Positions 1-10,658 of a stretch of DNA of 64,000 bases are shown here, one piece after another. The translations under genes were made by a program, and so were the position numbers. Position 1 is the first letter of the stretch; each line of letters opens with the position of its first letter. The notes below the pieces were generated by a model that searched no databases, was not told the DNA's origin, and was given only the letters and a program-made list of their open reading frames with translations. Origin of the DNA: Aradus depressus (lineage: Eukaryota; Arthropoda; Insecta; Hemiptera; Aradidae). The DNA is taken from the NCBI GenBank assembly GCA_963662175.1, contig OY759224.1, positions 10,776,550-10,840,549 of the forward strand. The letters run 5' to 3'.

Positions 1-54
1 ACAGGCTCAGGACCATAGCTTAACGTCCCATCGGAAGGACGGCGTGCTCAAGGT
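1..54 (-). repeat. SINE-A fragment cut by window edge
   Basis: Matches the central part of SINE-A read on the minus strand (GGTCCTGAGCC and the CCTTCCGATGGGACGTTAAG-like block). The rest of the copy lies outside the window or is lost. Confidence 0.75.
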
Positions 55-559
55 CTTTTCAATTGCGTACTTGCTCTCTACTATTACTACCTTAAAAACC
101 TTTATAGAGTGTTTAGGAGCCCATTAAACAGTAATATAATTCATGAGTTGGATCTGAATTGTACGAGATCAGTTGTAACAGGACATGAACAAGACAAGCT
201 GAATTGGAATGAGGCAGAGTTACTGGTCCGAATCCCAAGATAGATAGTAGGAGAAGCTTATCTCTCGGGTTAGAGGAAATGGGCGGGGTAATAGCCCGCC
301 AAAACGTGGTAATACCCGCCAAAACCTCAGCCGGATTTATGGGTAGCTTCTTCAGGAATAATGGCCCAACCACTGCTCTCTTTCAATCTGCTCCTACAAC
401 AAATTCAATTTTTTTTTAGTTATGACCCTAAAAAATTGTATATTTTAACATTTATTTTCAGCCAAATCGGTCATGTCAAGAAAGAATCCAAAATAGATTC
501 CAGAATCCCGTTCAAATTTAAAAAAAAAATTATTTAAATATTAAAAATCTGAATCTTAG

Positions 560-898
560 AGGGCGCAGGTAGCTCAGTGGTATGCGTGCTTGCCTTCTGA
601 GCTCAAGATCATGGGTTCGAAATCCGGCCGAGGCCCTTAGTTTATTTTATCTTGGAGGTAAAATAAACTTAAGCACGCCATCCTTCGGATGGGACGTTAA
701 GTGGTGGTCCCGAGCCTGTACGATGTCAGGTACTCTTTAAAGACCCCAGCCCAAGGTGAATAAGAAATTTAGGGTAGGCAAAATTTAGGACTCCCACAGT
801 GGAGTCGGGCTCATTTCCACCAGAGTCGAAAGAGAGCTCTGGTAGTAGGCGATATGACCTCATAGTTAAAGCCCGGGCATGAGTTATAAGACCTAACC
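560..898 (+). repeat. SINE-A, near full length
   Basis: The head is tRNA-like, with an A box (TAGCTCAGTGGTA) and a B box (GGTTCGAAATCC), so an internal RNA polymerase III promoter is expected. A conserved middle (CCTTCGGATGGGACGTTAAG) follows, then an ACCAGAG...CTCTGGT hairpin and the end GAGTTATAAGACCTAACC. I see no clear TSD. The family depends on a partner LINE for mobility; no partner can be named here. Confidence 0.9.
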
Positions 899-1159
899 TT
901 CATTACATCTGCAGTTATTAGGTTTTTTTAATTGAGCTCCTTCTCTGATGCCCTCACTCCCTCCTTACCTTTGGTCAATATCACTGAAATTTGACCTCAT
1001 TGGGTTATGACTTCAAATTCATGAAATTTCATGTAGCTACGTTAATTACATTTGCAGCCATTTGCAAAATTCAAAAGAAGTATTTGATGTTTTGGCTGCG
1101 AATCCCTTTCGATTTAAATCGAACATAATAATAATGACAGATGTTTTACTTAGTTATTA

Positions 1160-1424
1160 TTACTCAAGCCCGGGCTTTAATTACGAGATCATATCGCCTA
1201 CTACCAGAGCGCTCTTTCGTCACTCTGATGGACATGAGCCAGACTCAAATGTGGGAGTCCTAAATTTTGCCTACCCTAATTTTTTTTTCACCTAGGGCAG
1301 GGGTCTTTAACGCGTACGTAACATTGTATAGGCTCGGGACCATCGCTTAACGTCCCATCCGAAGGATGGCGTGCTTAAGTTTATTTAACCTCCAAAATAA
1401 AATAAACTAAGGGCCTCGGCCGGG
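1160..1424 (-). repeat. SINE-A, 5'-truncated
   Basis: Minus-strand copy covering the 3' two thirds of the element, from the CCCGGGC end block to GGCCTCGG. The tRNA-like head with both promoter boxes is missing, so this copy cannot be transcribed from its own promoter. Confidence 0.85.
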
Positions 1425-1584
1425 TTAAATAAACATCAATGTCCCAATACATTCTATCAGGAGTTTTCATGTTCCCAGATACACATACAGATATACTTTT
1501 TTTTTTTTTTCATACATAGCTGGAAAAAAAAAAAAAAAAGGGTTCAGTGATATCGTCAGAATAATTTTCCAATTTCAGCAGTGA

Positions 1585-1608
1585 GGGGGGGGGGGGGGGG
1601 GGGGGGGG
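1585..1608 (+). repeat. Poly-G run (24 G)
   Basis: Uninterrupted run of 24 G in AT-rich DNA. Similar runs lie at 3610-3627 and 3640-3655 (C), 40831-40853, 56611-56629 and 58876-58905. Confidence 0.95.
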
Positions 1609-1794
1609 ACCATTTTCTATGCCTATGTAAAATGTAAAAGAGAATGTAACGAGGACAGCACCTTGCTCGACTCCCTACCTTTTACGAGAGAACGTTAGGA
1701 GAAACAAGTTGCATGATGTCACCATTTGTGGTCTACCTTTGTCACTGTTCACCATACTTCATGTTGATGACGTCATAAACTTCACCTCCAAACA

Positions 1795-2075
1795 TGATCA
1801 ATATCATTCATGTATTTATGTACTTCCCCATAACGAATTATTCAATTACGTTTTCGCTCTCCCACCGAAACCAAAGCCTCATCACGAAAAAGCTTCCAAA
1901 ATGAGTTGAATGAAAGTTTAAATAAGTTGTCTCTAAATCAACAGAAATGTACTTCCCCAGTATCAATCGATATACTTTTCTCTTTCCCTCCAAAAAAAAA
2001 TCGACGATTTGGGCTAAAAATTAATAGTTGACTTACCTTAGGCTTCTGAATCCTCATAGTGAAATTCTATGGTCA
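1795..2075 (+). repeat. R2 element, left-end pieces
   Basis: Two partial copies of the R2 left module, each starting GTACTTCCCC (near 1818 and 1948). They are followed by the ATTAATCAATTAA-like and TCGACCGTTTG-like blocks and the CTTCTGAATCCTCAT block. Confidence 0.7.
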
Positions 2076-2844
2076 CAGGGAATAAGTTGTAAATCGTAAA
2101 ATAGACAAAATGAGTTAAGTGTACTGTGATCACCTCCCAAGCCATCTCTGCACTGTGAAGAAGTTAGGAGCTCAAAAATCTAATACTTTCGGAATTAGAA
2201 AGATGTGGGTTTCTTGGTATCTCGTAAAATTGTGTTTGTTCTTGGTTAAATCAACGAGGAATCATTCATGAGATAACTGCATTTAACTAACAATTTATTC
2301 ACTACGACATACTATTCCAAGTGAAGAGGTCGTTTTCGGTTAAATCAATTTCAAAGAGGCATCATTCACGAGTATTTTAAAAAGCATGGTTAATAATTAG
2401 GTAAGTGATGGGGAATAAAAAGGTAACTAAGAAAAAATCCAAGAAAGGATTAACAATATTCATTTTCATTCACTCTATAGATTTAGAAGGTATATGATTA
2501 ATAATGATGCAAACATAATTTATTTATTCCAAAAACTTACCACTTGCTTTTTACTTTTGCATTAATCGGACTTACCACTATGCTTATATCATTAGTTAAA
2601 GAGTTAGCACTATTTTTATGCTTAGCCCCCCAATACAAACCCCTCTCCCGTTCGAAATTTTGGGACGCCACATAGCCTATTATTCAATCGGGCTCAAAAG
2701 GATGCTACATTTGAAGTTTCATGAAAATTCTTCCAGCCGTTGGGGCATGATGCAGGAACAAACCTACAAACCCCGTTTCAGCTTTATTAATATAGATTTG
2801 TGTGCGAGTATAGCATCTTGTATCTTGCTGTTGTTACTTTTATA

Positions 2845-2925
2845 TTATCTAATTTCACAGAAATATATACATAAAGTGTACCGGTTTCGCCTTACGTCAT
2901 TGTCAGCACGAAGTTCAGAAGTCAC
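2845..2925 (-). repeat. Solo P-family relative with decayed hammerhead-like motif
   Basis: Carries the box that precedes the ribozyme-like segment in P elements (TATTATCTAATTTCAC, plus strand) and then, on the minus strand at 2909-2876, the order GTG / CTGACAA / loop / GAAA / CCGG / TA / CAC. The GTG-CAC stem I and the self-complementary CCGG stem III are kept. The core G is replaced (CTGACAA instead of CTGANGA), so it is probably inactive. Confidence 0.5.
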
Positions 2926-3053
2926 TTTTCAACAAGCGGAAATGTATCAGATATAAAAAAATGGATAGTTAACTTCATTGAGACGTCTGAATTCTTATAG
3001 TATATTTCTTCTCGATACATTCCTTACATCGATAGTTATTTGCCAGTTATAAA

Positions 3054-3081
3054 AGGAGCTGGTAGCTCAGTGGTAAGCCCG
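3054..3081 (+). repeat. SINE-A head fragment
   Basis: A short stretch around GGTAGCTCAGTGGTA matches only the A-box part of the SINE-A head. Confidence 0.55.
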
Positions 3082-3084
3082 ATT

Positions 3085-3149
3085 AATGCAAAAGTAAAAA
3101 AGTGCTGCCCTGAAAAGTTACGAATTTAGACCAATTTATTCCCTGTGAC
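3085..3149 (+). repeat. R6 repeat fragment
   Basis: Matches 50275-50340 on the opposite strand (AAAAGTGCTGCCCTGAAAAG through TTATTCCCTGTGAC). The hAT-type MITE that follows was inserted at its end and duplicated CCTGTGAC. Confidence 0.6.
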
Positions 3150-3683
3150 CATGGGCGTAGCCAAGGGGGGGAAAAAAACAATATAAAAATTAAATAAACT
3201 AAAATAATAGTTTTTATTAAAAATGCATTGCATTAAATGTACATGTAAAAAACAAGTTATATTAAATTTTTTTAAATATATATGAATTCGATCATTTCAT
3301 TTCCTGGCTCAGAATCTTCATGTATGTTATACTTTATACTCTTAAAGCTGATTTCACATGCGCAGTAAAAATGCAAATCGCAGCAGCAGCAAATGCACGT
3401 TATTGGTCATTTAATTCTAGAAGCACAGAAAACACAGCGTGCATTTGCTGCTGCTGCGCTTTGCATTTTTGTTGCTCATGTAAAGTCAGCTTAAGTATTA
3501 CAGTCAGTGGTTACCTCAGGGGAGGCTTCTTCTTTAGTCTCCCAAATTAATAACAAAAAGTCTGCAGCGCTAACTACGGAAACTGTGGACTGTGTCCCCG
3601 GAAGTCTATCCCCCCCCCCCCCCCCCCTGTAACCTAACTCCCCCCCCCCCCCCCCTCTGCTCAAAATCCTGGCTACGCCCCTG
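3150..3683 (+). mobile_element. R4 hAT-type MITE with 8-bp TSD
   Basis: The ends are CATGGGCGTAGCC and GGCTACGCCCCTG (inverted). The element is flanked on both sides by CCTGTGAC (3142-3149 and 3684-3691), and an exact 8-bp TSD is the hAT hallmark. It has no transposase. Inside, about 30-bp arms at roughly 3370-3400 and 3439-3466 are inverted copies (CAGCAGCAGCAAATGC / GCATTTGCTGCTGCTG) and can form a hairpin. Two long C runs lie near the right end. Strand is arbitrary. Confidence 0.88.
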
Positions 3684-3691
3684 CCTGTGAC

Positions 3692-4060
3692 CACAGATTT
3701 TGTATCGATAAATTCATCCCTTCCCGCCGATTTCGCAGAAAATGCAGAAAAGTGTTGTCGACCTTATGGGGTTTTGAATTTACATATGAAATTATATGTC
3801 GATACAATCATTACAACGGCAGTTATTAGACTTTTTGTGTTAAGCCACTTCTCTCCCTTTAACTGATTTGGCCGAAAATCAAAAGGTGTCGTACTTATGA
3901 ATTTCTGGATACACATATAAAATTTAGTGTTGATACATCAATTCTATCGGGAGTTATCGTGTTCAAAAACAGACACATATGCACTGTTTCATCAATTAGT
4001 GTCAACATGAAATTTCGGGAAAAACTTGATTTCGAATTTCAAGAGATTACACAACTTTCT
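3692..4060 (+). repeat. R2 element, internal units
   Basis: Two successive copies of the roughly 140-bp R2 unit (marker: ACGGCAGTTATTAG and the later CTATCGGGAGTTATCGTG), ending in the right-module start with ACAGACACATATGC. Diverged and truncated. Confidence 0.75.
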
Positions 4061-4366
4061 CTATATATAGTATACTATAAGGAAAAGGGATTTTGAAATA
4101 TGAATGTCTATATATGATTCTACATCCGATATTTCAAAATGGGAGTCCAGAAAGCCTCGTGATGTATTCTAGATTCTCTTGCATATAGAACTGGTAAGCC
4201 CCTAGCCTCGAGGACCAATACAATGTAAATACGTAGATTCTTATGCAGACATGGTAATTCTTACCACTTCCTTCCAGGCTCTATTGTCTTATTGATCTCC
4301 TACTCCACAGATCCCAATATCAAGTTAAAATCCCTTTTTTTCCATTCTATATATACATATTTCTTG

Positions 4367-4648
4367 AGGGGGTCGGTAGCTCAGTGGTATGAGTGCTTGC
4401 TTATTGAGCTAAAGATAGCGATTTTATTTGGGAGATGGGACGTTAAGCGATGGTCCCGAGCTTATACGATGTCAGGTACTCGTTAAAGACCCCTACCCTA
4501 GGTAAATAAAAATTTAGGGTAGGCAAAATTTAGATCCCACAGTAGAGCCGGGCTCATGTCCATCAGAGTGACGAAAGAGTGTTCTGGTAGTAGGCGATAG
4601 AACCTCGTAGTTAAAGCCCAGGCATGAGTCATAATAACTAACTAACTA
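4367..4648 (+). repeat. SINE-A with internal deletion and (CTAA)n tail
   Basis: The A-box head is present, but the deletion removes the B box and the segment up to GATGGGACGTTAAG. The copy ends in CATAATAACTAACTAACTA, the alternative (CTAA)n tail rather than (CCTAA)n. Confidence 0.85.
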
Positions 4649-4671
4649 TACATGTTTTAACCTTCTCAGCT

Positions 4672-4881
4672 CGTGCGGGCTAGAGCGTAGGGCTTTGGTC
4701 GCATGGTCTCACCATGGTTTGCGGGTTCGAATCCCGTCCGGGAGTGAGTTTTATTTCGTAGATAGAACTCCCTCCCGGGGCCATGGATGTCTTAAATAAT
4801 TATATATAACACATTGACATGGCTAATATGCACCGTACATAAAGCAAAGAAAAAAAAATAAATAAAAAAAAAAAATAATAA
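4672..4881 (+). repeat. SINE-B (second tRNA-derived SINE)
   Basis: The head carries TAGAGCGTAGGGCTTTGG and a B box GGTTCGAATCC. The body includes GAGTGAGTTTTATTTCGTAG, and the copy ends in CGTACATAAAGC plus an A-rich tail. The same head and end recur at 50486-50716, which defines the family. Confidence 0.8.
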
Positions 4882-4885
4882 TAAT

Positions 4886-5409
4886 AAGTCGTCGCTGAAT
4901 CACCGGCTAAGTTTTCTCTCTCCCACCAAAGCCAAACGACCGTTTGGGCCGAAACTCAATATTTGACTGATTCCTCATACTAAATTTGTTTGAGTCGAGC
5001 CCAACTTCTGAGGACCCTCTTCTCTTCAACCGAATTAGCGGAAAATTAATTGGAGCCATTCTTAAGAGATTTTGAATTAAAATATAAAATTTCATATGCA
5101 TACATTCATTACATCGACAGTTATTGGGATTTTTCTTCGGTTGAACCCACTGAAAATTAATACGTTTCGTCCTTATAGGGAAAAATATAAAATCCCGTTG
5201 AAAACTCCGCATTTGATTTCTGGCCGATTACGTAACTTCTCCTATACATCGTTCAACTACTACACTTATACAACGTATCATTCAACTATCGATACAAAAT
5301 GTAAAAAATTGGCTTTGGAGAAAGAGTGAAAACATCATTTATTAATTCTTGCTGGGGAAAGTACATAGCCATTGAGTGATTCACCGACTTTTTTTTTTTT
5401 TTTTTCATT
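4886..5409 (+). repeat. R2 element, composite
   Basis: Begins with the outer palindromic block (GTCGTCGCTGAATCACCGGC), runs through the left module, one 140-bp unit and the right module (CCGATTACGTAACTTCTCC). It closes near 5355 with an opposite-oriented end block (GCTGGGGAAAGTACAT ... GTGATTCACCGAC) and poly-T. Confidence 0.75.
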
Positions 5410-5840
5410 CATCTTGAAAAAATAAGGGTAGAATTTCCAATATTTCACCCTTAAACAAGTACGGCGTATTGATCGTCCTTAATGAGTTTAAAGAACACTG
5501 GAAATTCTAATCAAAGATGTTCTTTTGAGTTATGACTTTTTATATTCGACTAGTAATTAACTCTTAAGGAAGAAATTAAGAAGAAAAAAACTTCAACGAT
5601 TTAAATAATTATACTTCAGATAATATAGACATAAATACTGAAATCTCTCTTCAATTAAGTGAAGAGTTTTTCCATAATGATTATAAAATATAATAAACTG
5701 AAGAATTTTCACTATCTATGGTGAATTTTATTAATAAAATAAAATTATTTTCCCAAAGACTCCAGCTGCGTCCAGTCATTAATTAATTAATAATAATAAT
5801 ATTTTTTGACAAATCTCAGCCAAATATACAATTTACATGA
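5410..5840. other. Unassigned AT-rich spacer
   Basis: No reading frame with recognisable protein signal, no RNA gene and no repeat match seen elsewhere in the window. Confidence 0.5.
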
Positions 5841-6093
5841 AGGCGCGCCGGAAGCTCAGAGGTATAATAATACATTTATTCCCGTTAAACCAATACATGG
5901 TAATAGGATAAGTCAAATGAATTTATACATTAAGATGGCTTATAAATTAGATTTATAACTACTTGAGTCTAACACATTTATGATTAGTAGTAATAACAAA
6001 ACTATTAAAAAAAGTAAAATGAAATTAATAAAAACTGAACAAATAAATACTTAAAAATATATGAGTATAAAAAAAATTAATACATAGATATAA
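5841..6093 (-). repeat. R3 repeat, 3' part (SINE-A scrap at its edge)
   Basis: 5841-5865 is a scrap of SINE-A head. 5866-6093 is R3 on the minus strand, from its end block CCGTTAAACCAATACATGG to TACATAGATA, where a jockey-like LINE interrupts it. R3 resumes at 6721. Confidence 0.75.
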
Positions 6094-6720
6094 CAACCAG
6101 CCCATTCCTGCATCCGACACTGTCCGATATCTAGGACTTCAGTTAGACAGACGTTTAACTTGGACAACTCATATCAGACTGAAACGCACAGACCTCAAAA
6201 GACGATTTGGACGACTGAAATCGATCATCGGACGACGATCGACATTATCGCTTGAAAACAAACTTCACATATACAACACTATACTAAAAACCATCTGGAC
6301 TTAAGGCATTGAGATATGGGGATCAGCCAAAAAATCAAACATACAACGTCTTCAGTCAATACAATCCATCATACTACGCCACATTGCCAATGCTCCATTT
6401 TACGTTTCCAACCTCACATTACATAATGACCTCAACATCCCATTTGTAGCTTCTGTTATCAGGACAATAATTTAAAAAATTTTCACGACAAACTCCATCA
6501 TCACGCCAATCCACTTATACAAGAATTATCCACAAACACCCTCCCCACAAATCCACCACGACGCCTCAAGCGGATATGGCAGAGGTACCTGCTCCAGGAC
6601 TAGCCTGGACTCCTCTTCGGTCCCCTCAGGGGTACAGCCACGCACCTGACACTGCACTATTTATCGCAACTGCTAATGGAAAATGTTATGCCGTTGTAAA
6701 TATATAAATAAATAAATAAA
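6094..6720 (+). pseudogene. Jockey-like LINE, C-terminal RT fragment, broken
   Basis: Reading from about 6094 gives the thumb and C-terminal region of a jockey-type reverse transcriptase: VRYLGLQLDRRLTW, then a long helix-rich stretch, then IEIWGSA, QSIILRHIANAPFYVSN and LHNDLNIPF. An in-frame TAA at 6302-6304 replaces the residue before GIEIWGSA, and a second stop/frameshift lies near 6472. After it the frame ends with RRLKRIW and a short 3' tail of AAATAAATAAATA. The catalytic palm is missing, so this is a dead 5'-truncated copy. It sits inside R3, which continues on both sides. Identification rests on family motifs I recognise, not on a search. Confidence 0.85.
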
Positions 6721-7127
6721 TACATTTTTCAATTTAATAAAAATTAAAATAAATATTTTTCACAAAACTCTTCGGAAGTGTCTTTATCCCAACGATGTTT
6801 GATGATTTTCCCAACATAGTATTATGGTCTTTCTGTCCCATTTAAAGCACAAAAGACCATTACTCCCAAGGGAACAACAAATACAAATAAAAGCAAATTT
6901 AAGCATAAATTATGCAAGAGGGGGATTCAAGCTTTAAGATGTGCATTTCAGGAAAAAAAATCTTTTAGATGTTTATTTGACTATTATCAAGGGTCGTTGG
7001 TTCGAGAACTGCTTATCCTATCTTCCAGCAAGATATCAACCTTCATTGTGTATTCAAGATAATATAATAATATATTTCGTTGTATTTATATTGAATGTGA
7101 TTGAAAAACTTTACTTCAGGCCCTAAT
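6721..7127 (-). repeat. R3 repeat, 5' part
   Basis: Continuation of the interrupted R3 copy. 6776-6830 has the block CTCTTCGGAAGTGTCTTTATCCC, and 6832-7127 is an inverted match of 12182-12500 (GGGTCGTTGGTTCGAGAACT, CTTCAGGCCC), which shows that long R3 copies reach about 670 bp. Confidence 0.7.
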
Positions 7128-7420
7128 ATTTGTTTCAAAAAAATATCGCTTATATTTATGCCCTGATCAAAAATCTTTTGAACAAAAGTTGTAGAGAAAC
7201 GTAAAAATATTTATATGAAATAATATTTTTCCAAGGCCATCAGTTTGGCAGATATAGACCGAAAACCGTTCTAAAATGTCGTTTTGAAACCTATTTTTTT
7301 AGACTTTAGCCGAATTTACGCAAAAACTGTTTGTTCTAACGAAAAAAAAAATGTTTTCAAAGAATCTTCCTTTTTAAATGTCTTAACATAATACACACAG
7401 ATTTTAGGTAGTAATTTTTT
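7128..7420. other. Unassigned sequence
   Basis: No coding or structural signal recognised. Confidence 0.4.
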
Positions 7421-7990
7421 TTTTTTTTTTTCCGAGGGCTGATTTGTGTCACCGCGGCCAGAGTATGCCTATTGTGTGCCCTGTGTGTGTTGGTCCCTAC
7501 AGCAGCCCTGTATCTTTGATAAAGTTCAGGATTCTTCTGCAGGTTCCTTCCATTACCTGCTTCAGTTCCGTTATGGCAGACCCGAAGCAGTGGAAACGTC
7601 TGCTTTCTAGTGCCCCGCACTGGCTTAGAATATGAACCGGAGTCTCATTTTCCCGCACACAGGGCTTCTAGCAATGTCCATATTGTCCATATGACTGTGT
7701 CCTGTAATCAGCCCTGTCATAGCTCTTAGATCCATTCTGCTCATATTCAGGAGTTCGCGGCTCCTTTTCTCTGAGGGTTCCGCAACAAAGAGTTTTGAAT
7801 GTCTTTGCTTTGGGACCCCTCTCAAGAACTTGATGTGATTACTGGTCAGCCAACCATTTATTGCCGTCCTTGCGGTGCTCTTAGAGATCCCGCAGAAAGG
7901 TTCCGGTCCTATAGGTTTCCCGTCAGCTCCTGACCGGGCCAGTTGATCAGCCCTTTCGTTGCCCTCAAACCCTCGGTGGCCTGGCTAAGT
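7421..7990 (-). pseudogene. LINE fragment with RNase H C-terminus, poly(A) tail
   Basis: On the minus strand from about 7985 the translation starts within an RNase HI domain (PGHRGFEGNERADQLARSG, the conserved H-x-G-x-x-GNE-x-AD motif). It continues through a region with GWLTSNHIKFLRGVPKQR and MTGLITGHSHM. It then breaks (stop near 7625) and continues in another frame through a C-terminal zinc-knuckle-like region. A run of about 16 A follows the 3' end (poly-T at 7419-7434 on the plus strand). RNase H after the reverse transcriptase points to an I/LOA/R1-type LINE. The reverse transcriptase itself is absent, so the copy is truncated and inactive. Confidence 0.8.
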
Positions 7991-8128
7991 AAAATATAGT
8001 TGTATTGTCTGAAAAAACGTAAGTTATACATAGGAATTATTTCTAAATAATGATTAAATAATTTATTGTAACGAGTAGCAAATAATTTTAAAACATTTTT
8101 TTAGTAGTCTTACTCTACTAAATCAGGT

Positions 8129-8251
8129 TAGGTAAATTTTAGGACTTTCACAGTGTCGGATTCATGTCCACCAGAGCGACGAAAGAGCGCTCTAGTAGTT
8201 GAAAATATGACCTCATAGTTAAAGCCCGGGCATGAGTCACAATAACTAACT
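8129..8251 (+). repeat. SINE-A, 3' third only
   Basis: Covers TTAGGACTTTCACAG through the ACCAGAGCGACGAAAGAGCGCTCT hairpin to GAGTCACAATAACTAACT. It has the (CTAA)n-type tail. Confidence 0.8.
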
Positions 8252-8592
8252 CTATCAAGGGGTTAAATAATGTGTTAAATGACAGGTTAAAAGTTTTAGG
8301 AACTGAAAGTTTTCGTGAGTTTGGTTGCGGCTTTGGGAAGTGAGTTTTGTGTTTCTCTCTCATTAACTTCAGTGCGAGAGTTGACTGATCAAGTTCAGAT
8401 TTGTGCAATTAAAAGTTTACCACAAGTTAAAGGTCAAAAGTTTGAACCTTGATCAGCGAAGCATGTCTGAGAAATAAATTTCAAGTACCTCAATTATGTA
8501 AAATGTATATTTTTATTTATTTATTTTTTATTTATTTATTTATTTGGACTTTTTTATTTATTCATTTATAATTGATTTATATATACATATAG

Positions 8593-8800
8593 AGAGAGCG
8601 CTGGTAGCTCAGTGGTATGCGTGCTTGTCTTCTGAGCTCAAGAACGTGGGTTCGAAACCCGACAGAGCCCCTTAGTTTATTTTATCTGGGAGTCGGGCTC
8701 ATGTCCACCAGAGTGTCGAAAGAGCGCTCTGGTAGTCGGCGATATGATCTCGTAGTTAAAGCCCGGGCATGAGTCATAAAACCTAACCTAACCTAACCTA
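8593..8800 (+). repeat. SINE-A with large internal deletion
   Basis: The head has both A and B boxes intact. The deletion joins TTATCTGGGAG directly to TCGGGCTCATGTCC, removing the conserved middle. The tail is (CCTAA)4. Confidence 0.88.
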
Positions 8801-8839
8801 TTGTTATAGTTACATTGTTTTCTTTGTTCTCTATATCCC

Positions 8840-9190
8840 ACACATTGGGACCTTATGATGGGACGTAAGAAAGTCCCGAAACATCGTTGGGATAAAGACA
8901 CCTCTGAAGAGTTTTTTGAAAAATAGTTATCTTATTTTTTATTAAATTGAAAAATGTGTCTACTTATTAAAAATGTATCTATGTATTAATTTTTTTATAT
9001 ATTCATATATTTTTAAGTATTTATTTGTTCAGTTTTTATTAATTTCATTTCACTTTTTTTAATAGTTTTGTTATTACTACTAATCATAGATGTGTTAGAC
9101 TCAAATAGCTATAAATCTCAATTTATAAGCTATCTTAATTAATGTATACATTTTTTTGACTTATTATATTACCATTGGTTTAACGGAATT
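8840..9190 (+). repeat. R3 repeat
   Basis: Starts with GGGACCTTATGATGGGACG...GTCCCGAAA, a decayed relative of the hammerhead-like start of the 55.0-kb copy. It continues to AAGCTATCTTAATT and ends in CCATTGGTTTAACGGAA. Confidence 0.75.
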
Positions 9191-9194
9191 TTTT

Positions 9195-9370
9195 ACTTTA
9201 CTAAACGAAGTATAGGGGAAGTTATGTAACTGGTCAAAAATTGGATTCAATTGAATTTAATTTCCGACCTCTAGATTTCAAACATGACAAAAATTCTGTC
9301 TGTGTCTGTGAACACGATAACTATCGATATAATGAATATCCAGACACGAAAGTTAATATGTGAACCCAGA
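9195..9370 (-). repeat. R2 right module and part of a unit
   Basis: Reads CGAAGTATAGGGGAAGTTATG, then TTTCCGACCTCTAGATT, then CTGTGAACACGATAACTATCG, the reverse orientation of the R2 right end. Confidence 0.75.
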
Positions 9371-9660
9371 ACCCGCAAAAGACGTTGTCTAAATCTTGGG
9401 ATTATGTGGGAGGCTCAACGTGCCAAAGCTGATATGTTGGAGTCCCAACGTGCCAAACCCGATATTTGGATCGTTAGTATACAAATTCTTTCCTGTGATT
9501 GCCAGAGCCCGGGCAGTCGTCATGACGACCAGGCCTCCTCCCGCCCCCGCCAAAACCTCCCCCGCCCCCGCCACACCCTTGTCGGTTTCATCCCCAGCCC
9601 TCCCAATCCCCCGATATCCTCAGCGTCTCGCACCCCGCAACCTCTCTTATGGTTAATCGG
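9371..9660. other. GC-rich pocket with short tandem duplication
   Basis: CAACGTGCCAAA occurs twice, about 32 bp apart (near 9417 and 9449). A C-rich stretch with CCCGCCCCCGCCA repeats follows at about 9535-9575. Two open frames of 86 and 126 codons cross it, but neither resembles a known protein and composition alone could explain them. Confidence 0.5.
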
Positions 9661-9781
9661 TTGAATAATTTGAATAGTCAATTAACATTCATCAGGGACA
9701 ATTTGATATTCATTTAGTTAAATTGGTTAAATTGATAAAAAAGACTCAATGACTTCTAAATTTTTATACAAAATGTTTTGT

Positions 9782-10079
9782 GGTCATATCACCTACTTAC
9801 CAAAGCGCTCTTTCGTCACTCTGGTGTGGACACGAGCCCGACTCTACTATATGGGTCCTAAATTTTGCCTATCCTATATTTTTATTCACCTAGGGTATCT
9901 TTAACGAGTACCTGACATCGTACAGTCTTTGAACCATCGCTTATCGTCCCATCCAAAGGATGGCATGCTTAAGGTTACTTCACATCCCAGTTAAAAAACA
10001 GCAGGACGTCGGTCGGGTTTCGAACCCGCGACCTGGAGCTCAAAAAGCAAGCACGCATGCCACTGAGCTATCGGCCCCA
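9782..10079 (-). repeat. SINE-A, diverged, head intact
   Basis: Covers the hairpin block through the tRNA-like head; B box GGGTTTCGAACCC and A box TGAGCTATCGGCC are readable on the plus strand. It lacks the last part with the telomere-like tail and has many substitutions. Confidence 0.85.
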
Positions 10080-10109
10080 CAAATTTTGTGTTTATATTTT
10101 GGTTGTATT

Positions 10110-10340
10110 TTGGAAATCAGCTGATGGATCCATCTATATATGATATAAAATTTCGTGTCGAGAAATTCTTTCTATTGGGAATTATCATGTTCACAGGAAC
10201 ACATAAACATAATTTTTTTATTACCCATTTAAACGCATAAACATATTTTTTTCTCATTTAAACGAATTATAAGGGAAGTTATGTTATCAGAAAATTTGAT
10301 ATTTGTATAATCCATTTCAAATTGGTGAGGAAGAAATCTA
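10110..10340 (+). repeat. R2 fragments
   Basis: AAATTTCGTGTCGAGAAATTC and GGGAATTATCATGTTCACAG (plus orientation) are followed near 10262 by the right-end block in minus orientation (TAAGGGAAGTTATG). Confidence 0.6.
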
Positions 10341-10557
10341 TAAACTATTGCGCGGGTTCCGTGCCACAGTTCATCGCCATGTTAGGTCCTTTGGGGTATA
10401 GCTTATGAATTAGATCTTTAGGGAGTTAATGTTCTATCAGTATTTGAATCAAATTGAAAATTATGCAATCATGAGTATAAGTGCGCTTAGATGCGATGCA
10501 CACAGAATTTCTTAGAGGGGAAAGTTGGGTCATTTTGATTTTTCCAAAATTATTATC

Positions 10558-10658
10558 AGTGGTATGCGTGCTTGCCTTCTGAGGTCCTTAGTTTATTTTA
10601 TCTGGGAGGTAAAATAAACGTAGTAGGCGATATGATCTCATAGTTAAAGCTCGGCTAT
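10558..10658 (+). repeat. SINE-A, remnant with multiple deletions
   Basis: CAGTGGTATGCGTGCTTGCC is joined to CCTTAGTTTATTTTATCTGG and then to GTAGTAGGCGATATGATC. About 100 bp are left of roughly 345. Confidence 0.75.

Noticed and set aside
560..660. Genuine tRNA genes at the A-box/B-box sequences
   Set aside because: The heads are followed by a conserved SINE body, are flanked by TSDs where visible, and do not fold into a full cloverleaf that I could confirm.
3491..3694. Gly-rich frame on the minus strand
   Set aside because: Translation of the C-runs in an R4 MITE.
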